Below are positions 49,310-59,400 of a stretch of 64,000 bases of DNA, piece after piece. The stretch is from Sitta carolinensis (taxonomy: Eukaryota; Chordata; Aves; Passeriformes; Sittidae). The stretch is taken from the NCBI GenBank assembly GCA_032173965.1, contig JAVUNC010000004.1:64478501-64542500 (forward strand), given 5' to 3'. Under the pieces are notes generated by a model, which searched no databases, had not been told where the DNA came from, and was given only the letters and a program-made list of their open reading frames with translations. The position numbers and the translations under genes were made by a program. How positions within the stretch are numbered: position 1 is the stretch's first letter; each line of letters starts with the position of its first letter.

Positions 49310-49392
49310 ACCAGGATGGCCGAGTGGTTAAGGCGTTGGACTTAAGATCCAATGGACGCATGTCCGCGTGGGTTCGAACCCCACTCCTGGTA
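49310..49392 (+). tRNA. tRNA-Leu (anticodon TAA)
   Basis: An 83-base class II tRNA. The acceptor stem pairs ACCAGGA with TCCTGGT, with an A discriminator. The A box is TGGCCGAGTGG (49317-49327) and the B box GGTTCGAACC (49371-49380). The anticodon stem is TTGGA/TCCAA around the loop CTTAAGA, giving anticodon TAA at 49343-49345, read by UUA codons. A long variable arm (GGAC/GTCC around GCAT) fits tRNA-Leu. There is no intron, and no CCA is encoded, as usual in eukaryotes. It reads almost identically to the human tRNA-Leu-TAA that I recall between STX11 and UTRN, on the same strand as here. Confidence 0.97.
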
Positions 49393-49399
49393 ACTGCCG

Positions 49400-49406
49400 T
49401 TTTTTT
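49400..49406 (+). terminator. RNA polymerase III terminator (T7)
   Basis: Seven T, beginning eight bases after the tRNA 3' end, on the sense strand. This is the canonical Pol III stop and supports an active tRNA gene rather than a pseudogene. Confidence 0.92.
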
Positions 49407-49676
49407 ATCGGGAGCCCCGTCCCGGCGAGGGGCAGGGCGCGGTGTCCCGGCGGAGGCGCGGCCGCACCGAGCCGGGGGCAGCGGCGGGAGGCGCCCGAGG
49501 GGCGGGGAGCGGCGGGTGGCGGCGCCCGGCGGCCCGAGCGCCGGTCCCGGCGCTGGGCGGCCGGCGGGGGCGGTGCGGGCCCGGGGAACGAGGAGCGGCC
49601 GCGGGAGGAGCCGGCAGCCGCCGGTCCACCCGCTGGAAAGCTGCAAATACGGGGGTTTCTAAAAGAGTGTCTGATT

Positions 49677-50290
49677 TTATATATATTTGTATATGTATGT
49701 GTGTGTATATGTATGTATGTATGTATGTGTATATATATGCACATATATATGTATATACACTCATATAATATGTGTGTGTATATATATGTATATGCACTCA
49801 TATATGTGTGTGTATGTATATGGATATACACTCATGTAATATATGTGTATATATATACACTCATGTGTATATACACTCATATATCTGTGTGTATATATAT
49901 ATGTATATACGCTCATATATGTGTGTGTATGTATATGGATATACACTCATGTAATATATGTGTGTATATATATACACACTCTTATATGTGTGTATACATA
50001 TATGTATATACACTCATATAATATATGTGTATATATATGTATATGCACTCATATATGTGTGTGTGTCTATATATACACACTCATGTATATATATCGTCTG
50101 CATAGATAGGCATAATATATATATGTAAAAATGTCTGCGTATATATGTATGTATAATATATGTATATGTAAGTGGGTATATACATAGACATAAATACACA
50201 GGCACATGAACACATATACACGCATTTTCACATACGTGCATACATATTTATATACACATGTGTATATATACAGGTATATGTATATCTACT
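49677..50290. repeat. AT/GT-rich minisatellite, about 34-36-bp period
   Basis: TATATA and GTGTGT blocks are punctuated by CACTCAT-like words at about 49759, 49796, 49830, 49859, 49875, 49911, 49945, 49977, 50011, 50047 and 50079. Most spacings are 32-37 bases. A segment of about 50 bases starting at 49799 recurs 115 bases later at 49914, showing duplication of a block of units. After about 50100 the order decays into diffuse (TA/TG) sequence. Tyr/Ile-rich frames across it are artefacts. Confidence 0.93.
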
Positions 50291-53200
50291 TTCATATATA
50301 AGTTAAGCAGGAGCGTGCTGGTTTTTCAGCCTGACTTGGTGCTGTTGTTTCCTTTGGCAGGACACACGGAGCAATTGTGCGTGTTGTACGTGTTGAGGTG
50401 TTTAATTTTCTGGGGTATGGTTCTGCTGTATGGGTTTTGTGGGGTTTTTTGGCACCCACAATTATGTTATGCTTGAGAGTAGCATCATAATGTTTAATAT
50501 ATTTGAAAGTGTGGGAAGTATAAATCAAGCACTCACCAACACATTTTTAAATGGTAGTGTTTGTCAGAGCATGCTGGTCAAATTCTAACACAGGTTAATG
50601 TAGTTGTTCCCAGCCACCCTGTTCAAAATAATTTGACCTGAAAAATTATTCTAAACTTTCAGTCCAGATATATCACATGATGATACAGACTAATTAAAGG
50701 ATAAACACTCTAGAAAGGGATAACAACTCATGGCAGGCCTTCAGTGTAATATGAAATAGAAGGTGAAATATGTCAGGATATTTTCTTGCCCACATAAGAT
50801 GATGTGGTGTCACACATGTGAGCACGATAAAAACACAGAAATATGACAGTTCAAGAGTTATGGAGTTCAAGAGTCTGGTCTGTGGGGAATTTTTAGGAAA
50901 TGCAAGTATGTACATTGTCTATTTTGAGTGTTACCACAATAAAATTGTAAATGCAAAACATACCACACTTTCTAGAACTGTTCATTAAGAAGTGGGACTG
51001 CCAGGTTCAGATGTTTTATGAAGTAAACACTCATTGCTATTCTTCATTAAGGTAAAAATTAGTAAAAACGTGTGTGTGTTTGAAGGTACGTTTCACCTGT
51101 AATGTTGTCATGGTAAAATGCTGCCCTTGGAAACCCACATCTTTGCATACAAATTGTGTAATTCTGCTTATGTGCTTATTTACAAGCATTTTTAAACATG
51201 CAGTAAGTGCTCATGTAGATTTTGTGGATGCAGTGTTGATTTTGATGAAAACTTGGCTCCAGCTGTGTCAGTTACAAGGATGAATTAGAGGTGGCTATTT
51301 TGCACTGTGAGAAAGAAAGAAAGTAAAATTATCATAATTTTTACAAGAAGAGTAATTGCTGAACAGGGAAAAAAAAAAAGGTTTAATGATAAAGCAATAG
51401 AGAAAACTGAGTTTCTTGGTTAGAAATGTTCCTGTTTCAGGTACAGCTTTTCTCTTTCCTGAAAAGACTTGTTTTGCAGAGAACACCCCTCAGTCCTTTG
51501 GTGAACCTGTGTTCCCTCTTCTTAAAACAGCTTGTTAGAGCATGTGCTGATCTGGAATGGAACAGAAGATATTTTTTTAACTGTTCTGGCTCTCAAGAAA
51601 TACCCACAGAATCTACTTGCAACAAGTATATCCCAATCCCTTCCCACACTTCTCCATAAAGGAAAGTATAATCTGCCGGGGTTATGGGTTTCTATTTTAG
51701 GTGAGGTGACAGGGTAACACTTTGTATTTCAGCTCTGGAGCTGAGCATTATTTTAAGATTTTTATTTTATTGAGCAGATTCCTTTCTTTCGTTCCTCGTT
51801 AAACCCTCATGATTTTTTGGTGGTTGCCCTTGCAATTTGACATTCTTACATTCATTTTTTACATTCTGGCCTTTAGTTTAAATTATATTGCTTTCTCTTG
51901 GACTTCATTCTGTGGATGAGTTGTTTTTCTAAAGATGTCATTATCTGAAGGAGCCCTGCCTTGTTTATTTAAAAAAAGTGGAAAAAGCATAATGAGTTGT
52001 GCTAGAAACTGGAATAAAAAAAAAAAAAAAAAAAAAGATTCACATGCAGATAGTTGAATGCTACCCTGATGAACCAGGGGTGTTTTTCATGCCTCTGCAT
52101 ATTTCCTGTCTGATGAGAAGCCAGTCATTTAAAATAGATTTTTCAAAAGCAATCATTCATTTTCATGTTCCATATTTTAAGGTCTCTGTCTTGAGAACCT
52201 CAATCTGATTTACAGAAATGCAGAGCTTTTGCAAAAACAGGTAAAATTTTGTATCAACTATGTTTTAATCAGTCTCTAAGAAATATTATATGACTGTGAG
52301 TAGTCAAATTTATTGGAGATACTTGATATGAATCTTTCCATACCTCAATTTCCCATTGTATAAAGTGGAGGTAATAAAAACACACCGTTTGCAGAAAGGG
52401 CTGCTGTGAAGTAAATTCATTCTTGTTTGCAAAGAATTCAGATGGACACTTAGGTAATCTGGTCATGCTAGACAATCCCATGAGTAGACAGACTATCACT
52501 GAATTCAGAAAATAACTTGAAAGACACCAGCTACAGAGCCACACTTTGAGCTGTGGAGTCTTTGCAAACTATTGACCAACTGCTTAGCCAGCAAGCACTT
52601 CATGACGTGTGCTGAACAAGGTGGGAGTCTTATCAGAAAACAGCGAGCCGTAGCATAACTCAAAATTCTGTCTCACTTCAAAACAGAAGGGGCTCAAATC
52701 AATAAGAAGGCAATCTACTGGTGACATAAGTAGGTGATATTTCAAAGTAGTTCAGACTTTTTAAAAAACTTTCAGCAACTTTTTTTCGTTGTTACATTTT
52801 AGTGTGTGAGGGACGATTGTAATTTTTTACTCGAGTTAAAACATTCTTCTGGCAATGACTACTATATCATGTTGAGATAAAAGGTGTAAAAATGGCTGTG
52901 AAATTCTCGATCTATTACACAATCTTGTATGTAGGATTACCAGTAAACTCTCTTATTCATTTTGCAGACTAATTTGAAGTCTGTAAAGTAGGACTAGTCT
53001 CTTACGTTAGCAGGAGTAACTGCATGTCAAGTACTTGTCGATTTTTGAACTGTTCTCATTTGGGGACTTTTGTGGTAAATAAGAGTGGTAGACTCTATTT
53101 TCTGGATTTCTGTCATTCTTAGGACACTTATTCAAAAATTACCACTATTTAATGCAGACAGTTGTGTCTCTGTTTATACAGGTTTATTTTTAACAGCTGC

Positions 53201-55014
53201 TGGGCTCTTCATCTGCAGACTGTCTCTGATTTTACCTGCAGGTTCTTAGAATCATTTCTGTTGGACAAAATAGCCACAGCAACCAAGTATCATTAGCAAT
53301 GTTAGCTAATCCCGCCTCCTTCTCTAGGGCATTACAACAAACTCCCAAACAGATCCTTGCAACATTCTATTGCTTAACTATTCTCTCTTTTGATAATGAA
53401 AATGAAGGGATTTTCTGCTTGGTTAGTCAGTCCAAGCAGCAAGCTCTGGGAACTGTGCTGTGGTAGGACATTGATGGGAGGGAACGAAGGTCTACATATC
53501 ACTTACTGGAGTGCAAAGCTCTTCAACTCATTTACAGTGCAGGCAGAGGTAGGTTCACTCTTAAGGTGACAGATGAGCCCTGCAAGTCTTGCCATGGTCA
53601 CTTAGAGCATCATCACCCCCAGCATGAGGATGGCCTAACACAGCCATCAGAAGAGGCCAGGAGCCCACTCAGTGCTCTGGTTGGTGCCTGGCATTTTCGC
53701 TGGAAGCCACTACACTGGCAGAGCAAAGGGCAGTAGCTTTGCCCTGGGGTAAAGGGCTGTGGGCACGTGTTCCCGTTTGCCACATTCTCTCATCAGGAGG
53801 AATGCATGCAGGTGGTAACACTTAACACCAGCGCAGCATTAGTTACCAGAGTATATTGCTGAAAGTGTCAAAAGACTTGTCTGTGCACTAGAACACCTCC
53901 AGTCTGGGAACATTTTCCCTTGTGCTGGCTTTGCTGTGGTGGCAGCAGCCTCTCTAAGAAAGGCAGAGCAGACAAGTCATAGTTTACACTACAGCAGCAG
54001 GGTTTGGCAGAGCACCTACTTAATGAGGGCCCTGAGTGCCCTAAAATGAAGGCAGCATAATGTAGAATGTTGAAGCTAAGATTTCCGGGATCTTAGCGAA
54101 CTGGGCTTAAAGCATGCTAGCATTCATTGTCTGGTATATTTTTGGCTGCATTAAACTTACCTAACTGAATAGATTCTCTCTTGTTGCCAGGGAAGAGCTT
54201 TTGTCTGAAGACCATAGAGAATGTGCACACTTTTCTGAAGATGTTCCTCTTAAATGTGCAATAAGAAAAAATGCCTTTCTTCCCCTAAATATTTTGAGAG
54301 AAGAATGCACTTTCCAGATTCTTTCATTTTCCTGGGTTGCTCCTTCTCTTTCACCATCTGCTCAACTGTGACCTTCTTTCTGGCTTGGAAGTGCTGCAAG
54401 ATCTTTCCTTCAGACCTCATCTGCCTCATTTCTAACTGCTTGCTGAAGAGGTTCATGCAACTTTTGGCAAGAGATCACTCACTGACCATGTGACTTGATG
54501 GATTTGTGACACCCGTCTCTTGCTATTTCATCATGTGTTGCAAACATTTTCACGTGAGAGTGGAATCCCTGTTGGGAAGTATGGACTGCATTAATGTGTT
54601 CTGTTTTGCAACTAACCCAAGTTTGATGATTGATGAGCATATGTATTTTAGTTTCACTTGTCCTTACATATCTAATTATTTTCTGTCACACTCCCACCTT
54701 TTGCTTTTTGTGTGCATACCAAGAAACAGATCCAGCTGGTCTGGCAGTTAGCTGCTGCTAAAAGAGGTACAGATATGGCCTTTCCTCTGCCCTGACTGTA
54801 CTGCACATTCAAACTGCTTCCCTCTTCTGTCCCTCAGTCTTTGATTGTCGAGTAATATGTAACAAAAAGCCCAATTCATTTCATGTTACTTGGATCTAAA
54901 ATTAATCTCTGATATTATCTCATAATAAATTCTCTGTGAAGAAATGAGGAATTGGAGACAATTTTTTACATGTTTTGAGCTCCCTGACATAGGCAATATA
55001 GATCCACTGGTTTG
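50291..55014. other. Non-coding DNA, no gene seen
   Basis: AT-rich sequence with an A21 run at 52016-52036. No protein-like frame or RNA gene recognised, and no UTRN coding exon recognised. Confidence 0.55.
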
Positions 55015-55210
55015 ATTCATCACAGTATGGCAAGGACTGGCAGGCCCCTCTGAAGGTTATCTGGTCCACCTCCTTGCTGAGGGGAAGGTCAGCTTGAGTC
55101 AGGTTTTGAATATCTTTGAGGATAAAAACACCACAGCCTCTCTGAACTACCCATGCCAGTGTTTGAACACCCTCACCATAAGAAAAATGTTTTTTCTTAA
55201 TATCTTAACA
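55015..55210 (-). mobile_element. CR1 LINE fragment, antisense
   Basis: CACAGTATGGCAAGGACTGG, then ATCTGGTCCACCTCCTTGCT, AGGTTTTGAATATCTTTGAGG and CACCACAGCCTCTCTGAACT follow the CR1 3' region in reverse complement. The tail is degraded and the copy is short and diverged. Confidence 0.82.
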
Positions 55211-56492
55211 ATAAGAGTTCTCTGCGGGTTAGACTACTGGAAGTTTATCTGAGTTTTCCTTCAAAAGGGTCTGGTAGCTTTAGTGCAAACCAATGACATC
55301 CATCTGTTGAGTTGAGGGAGGTAATGTGAGTGATAGCACTTACTTTCACCCAGTACTGTGGCTCATAACTCCTCATCCTACATCCAGAGGCTGTCTCTGA
55401 GTAAGGACTTGGAAAGTGTCAACATAATTTAGAAATCCAGTTTAAGTAAAGCTTTCCAAATCCTTTTGTTGCTAGATCCAGAATAGAAATAATTTATGTA
55501 TTTAGTTACTGTGACTCCTATCTTTTATCATAATATGTTGGGTATTTTATTTGTTTATTTTTCAGTATTCTTTGCTGTGAGAGTAACTGATATTTTTTTG
55601 CTAAATGTAGTTTTAATGTTTATGTAGTGAGCTTTATAGCCATGGTTTCCCCAGTCTGTTTTGATGGCACTATGATAGTGCAGGCTGTATCTGTGCCACT
55701 TAACAAATCCTATAGTGTTCTGTGACTGAAAACAGACTGAGACACACCCAACCTGTTGTGCTGCATTCATTTGGGTGACCTGCCCCAGAAGTTATTTGAC
55801 ACATCAGTAAAGAAGGAATACTGAAAGCAACTGGATCCAATGTTTGTGATGTCTCTGCCTGCTTGGTGTCTCTGAAGAAAATATACTTCTACAAAAAAGA
55901 ATTACCGAGTAGAATAATGATTGTATGGTATGAATGCATAAGATGGGGGTTTTTTTTAGGAGAAGGAAGTAGTTAATCCTTCCCAATAGAAGTACAGAGA
56001 GGCATCATGGATGAGATGAGGTTTCTGCTCTGTATGAAGTTGTTGATAGGGAAAGGAGTCAGCCATCAACACAATAAAAAGGACCTGTATGACAAAGGAG
56101 GTAGTGTGACTGTGTCCAGCTGAAATATTGACAAAGGAGCACGTTATGAAGTACATGAATATATGAGATAAGAATGGGGTAGGATTTGGAAGTGTCATTA
56201 AAATCAGAAGTTGTTTTGCTTAGAGAGTCTTTTCCTATGTTTTTGTGTTTTTCTCGTCAAGTTGTCTCTAGGAGTGGTTTAGGTAGAGTTTGAGTGCTTC
56301 TGTTTTAGGTAGAGCTCTGCAGAGAATGTGTCAGGAGATCTCTAAGAGATGGTGGTACCCACAACCCCCAAATGGAGCCTCTGGGGGTCCTTTATAGCCA
56401 GAGTTAAAAGCTACACCTTGTATTCATCTGGAAGTCCTTAGCAAACTTTCCTCTGTAGTCAGAAAAGGGCCTGGATTGCAGTGTTGACTATC
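55211..56492. other. Non-coding DNA between CR1 and the open frame
   Basis: No feature recognised. Confidence 0.5.
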
Positions 56493-56870
56493 TCAGAGTG
56501 GTTTATAACAAAAAATATTATACCAAGGTAGTCTTAACTGACAAACCGAGATGCATTGTTTGCATTGTATATTGTTTCCTTTTATGTACTGTTTGTCTTT
56601 AAGAGACTTGGCATGACTGCTTCCCAGGCAGTAAATACATTCTGGCATAATTAAAGCACTTCCACATCTTTTGCAGGCAGCAACCTCAGTGATGGTATCT
56701 CTGGAGGGAGATGTTGGTACTGCCCCAGAAGTTGCCAGCTGCTGTTTATCTGTTAACCAGTACCTGAGCTGCTCTCCTTCTGCATCACCATCCCAGGCCA
56801 CATCTGTATTTACAGTGACTCCCTCTGATCCATAGGTCACTACTTGGGCAATAGTGCAAACTGAATCCGT
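56493..56870 (-). pseudogene. Unidentified open frame with paired CxxC; possible exon or gene remnant
   Basis: A minus-strand frame of about 120 codons has unusually protein-like composition. An acidic/polar stretch (DVAWDGDAEGEQLRYW) precedes a Ser/Thr-rich linker and CKRCGSALIMPECIYC, a CxxC-x8-CxxC arrangement like a small zinc ribbon. There is no ATG at its head. The codons before it run back to a stop near 56900. A weak acceptor-like AG lies before TTTGCACTATTGCCC (about 56862), so it could be a terminal exon. I do not recognise the protein. It may be an exon of an unknown gene, a decayed pseudogene, or a chance frame in intergenic DNA. Confidence 0.25.
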
Positions 56871-58169
56871 AAAAAATGCTGTGTTTTTTAATCTTATTTT
56901 TTAGTTCATTAGATAAATTCAGCCAGAAAAAGAAAAAAGGAGCCTGAGAAAACAACTTGAAGACTTGTAAAAATCCATGTAAGACAGTATAATGGTTATT
57001 TCTTAACAAGGTGGATTTCCCTCAGCAAGGTAGCTATATGGGATGCACTTCTGAGGATATACCCAATTAGTTCTGCTGTGCAGCCAGTGTTTATGGACAT
57101 AAATTCATGAATCTTGATCCTGTTGCTGCCACTGTGTAAGCAGATTGTTTATCACTTTTTGTTTGGACAGGCACGGAATCCTGCTCGTATAATTAAACTT
57201 GTAGCATCTGCACAATAGTTATATACTAAAATTACTGTGCCTTGGCATCACCTTCCTCTATTGATCTTTAAATTGAAAATACAAGCCATTCAGGCAAAAA
57301 TTCCATTAAGGGTAGTAAAGAGTACAGGGTACCATGAGGCTCCAAGTGCAGGGGCAGGACTACGACATTTTTCCTATCTCACAGAAAAGTTGTAAGAGTC
57401 ATCTTGATATTATGTGATGGCAAAGGACATAAGTCTATATGGATAAAGTGAATTTATGCATAAGCAATTGGCTTCTGCAGAAGAAGAGACATAGGTTGTA
57501 AACTCTTTGAAAAACCCTTCTCCCATGCCATCAAGTAATTTAAACCACAGACTACTCTTTGGGGAATAATAGAGCTGCACAAACTAGTCTGGTCATAACT
57601 TTATGTAAGTGATAAAATAAATACAACTATTAACTCATGACTGTTTGGAAAATAAAGGCACAGTTTGCATTAACAAGGTTGGACAGGATGATTTCTTTTG
57701 GAAAAACACTTGGATCCTTTTTTAATATGTTTAACCAAAAAATGTGTAATTTCAGGTGACTGCTACACTCTGTATTTAAGCCTTTCTTTGAAAAAAGGTT
57801 AAGGAATAAAAAAATTTCATACAAACTCGTGGAATACTCTGTGTATTTCCAGGACAAAAATTATTGAGTATATTTAAAAGAGATCCCTCCAAAGATGAAT
57901 TTTACCACTAGCAGAAAAACTTTCTAAAATGAGTGCTTCTCATCAAGCATAATCTTACTACCTAAACAGTTGCTATCTAGTGAGATGACTGACCTTAAAT
58001 CTAACCGTAATGGGACCTTGTAGTCCTCATTTACAGAGATGGACTGTAGGTTTAATTTGATAACTTTATTTATGATGAACTTAAGTAGGAGTACAATGGT
58101 ATTCCTTGTTGTCTCCTTCTTCAGTGTTTTGCAAAGCAACAGAGCCCATTTTATAAGTGGCTTTTCAAA
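56871..58169. other. Non-coding DNA, no gene seen
   Basis: AT-rich. No recognisable frame, RNA or repeat. Confidence 0.5.
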
Positions 58170-58800
58170 TCAAAATGAGCTTGGAGGAGCCTGGAGAAGC
58201 CTGCTCTGTACCCAGTCTCAGTGTCAGGGGTAGCTGTGACAGTGTCAGAACCCAGAACATTCCTGTGACTGCCCTGGGAGATCAGAGACCCTGGCATGGA
58301 GTAAAAAACACCTGTACATTTGACTTGAGCCGATGGAAAAAATTACCAACTTTATATGAAGAACTACAAGACATTAGAGTGTGAGTAGAGTGATAGTTAA
58401 CTTGGCACAGGTGAAAATGTAGATTTTTAGGGGTTTTATAATGGGGGCTTAGGAACAAAGATGGAGAATTCTGGGCATGTCCCTGTCCACCTTCTTGGTC
58501 TTTTAGCCTCCATCTTCTGCTGTGGTGGTGGCACATTTTGATAGGTTTAGAGTAAAGGTACACTGTCTAATAAAGTAGATAGGTGTTGGAAAATTATTCT
58601 AAATAATGAATACGTAGATTTTAGTATAAAAGATAACACTGCCCAGAGGGTGTCAGTCTGCTTTGTTTCGACCTGCAAGTCAGACTTCTGCAGGCCAGAG
58701 CCACAATGTACCAGATAGCAAACAATAAACAAATCCTTGAACATGAGAACAGAGAGATCTCAGGCTGTTCTTCTGCGCCTGGCTGGGAAAAACAGAGACT
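58170..58800 (+). mobile_element. Endogenous retrovirus solo LTR, copy 2
   Basis: Collinear with the element at 24230-24965 and in the same orientation. It shares CAGAGACCCTGGCA, AATGTAGATTTTT, AGATGGAG, CTCCATCTTC, CACTGTCTAA and AAGATAACACTGCCC. It has a TATA-like box (TATAAAAG, 58625-58632) and AATAAA (58724-58729) about 95 bases apart, as in copy 1. It is more diverged from the family pattern than copy 1, with many small indels. No viral coding frame is adjacent. Ends are approximate. Confidence 0.72.
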
Positions 58801-59099
58801 TTGGGGAATTCTTGGGTCACAGCAACAGCACAAACCCCGAGATGACAGCACTCAGTTGCTGTGGAGGAAGGATATTTTGGGGTGATGGCTGTGCAGAGGC
58901 AGTGAAACAACACTGCTGCCAGAGTCTGTGGAGGAGCAGCAGGACCCCTTCTGTGGCCATAGGGCCTGCAGGGGACCCTCTGGACTACAGGGGCTAGGCT
59001 GCACCTCTGCAAGCCACTGATCTTGGACTGGGTCCTTCTAAGTGATGTCACAGCACTTTCCTCCTGTTCTTGTACCGTGCTGTGCACACCTCAGGATTG

Positions 59100-59400
59100 A
59101 AGCAGGGAGTTTAATTCTTTGATACAGTGTGGGGTAAATGCCCTCCCAGGGTTAAAAGGGTATTGGCACAGGCTATTTAAGGGTGGGAAATGTCAGGCTC
59201 TGAGTGGGCAAATGAATCTGTGTTCTTCACCACTTCTGAAGAGAATCCTCTTCCCTATTGCTTACATTGAGTTTTAAAGGCTTGATATATCCTTGTCAAT
59301 ACCTTGTAATAAACACTGGTTTTGCTTTATAGGTACAGAGACAGCTTTAGAAAGAATGAAGTGGCTTACTCCTACAATCCTATCTTCTTCACAGGTGCAA
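59100..59400 (+). mobile_element. Possible second LTR-like segment
   Basis: A TATA-like CTATTTAAG (about 59175) and AATAAA (59308-59313) lie about 130 bases apart, followed by ACTGGTTTTGC. This spacing is LTR-like, and it lies 300 bases after LTR copy 2. No homologous copy is present in the window, so this could be coincidence. Confidence 0.2.

Larger units (their letters stand above)
47570..49660. promoter_or_regulatory. CpG-rich block around the tRNA gene
   Basis: CpG density is extreme from about 48110 to 49650, with a milder shoulder from 47570. It contains a minisatellite (48170-48895) and the tRNA-Leu gene (49310-49392). No obvious first exon or donor site could be tied to a coding gene. 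It might be only a tRNA-associated island plus repeat, or also the promoter of an unannotated non-coding RNA. I see no UTRN coding sequence. The long Pro/Ala/Gly/Arg-rich frames are artefacts of GC composition. Confidence 0.6.

Noticed and set aside
48074..49311. Frames of up to 393 codons on both strands (Pro/Ala/Gly/Arg-rich)
   Set aside because: They follow the second minisatellite and CpG composition, overlap each other on both strands, and show no domain. GC-rich DNA has few stop codons.
48110..49650. CpG block as the UTRN promoter
   Set aside because: No splice donor or UTRN coding sequence could be tied to it. I recall human UTRN starting well beyond the tRNA, so assigning it would be a guess.
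49328..50241. Tyr/Ile/His/Thr-rich frames on both strands
   Set aside because: They are translations of the TA/TG minisatellite. Some also run through the tRNA gene.
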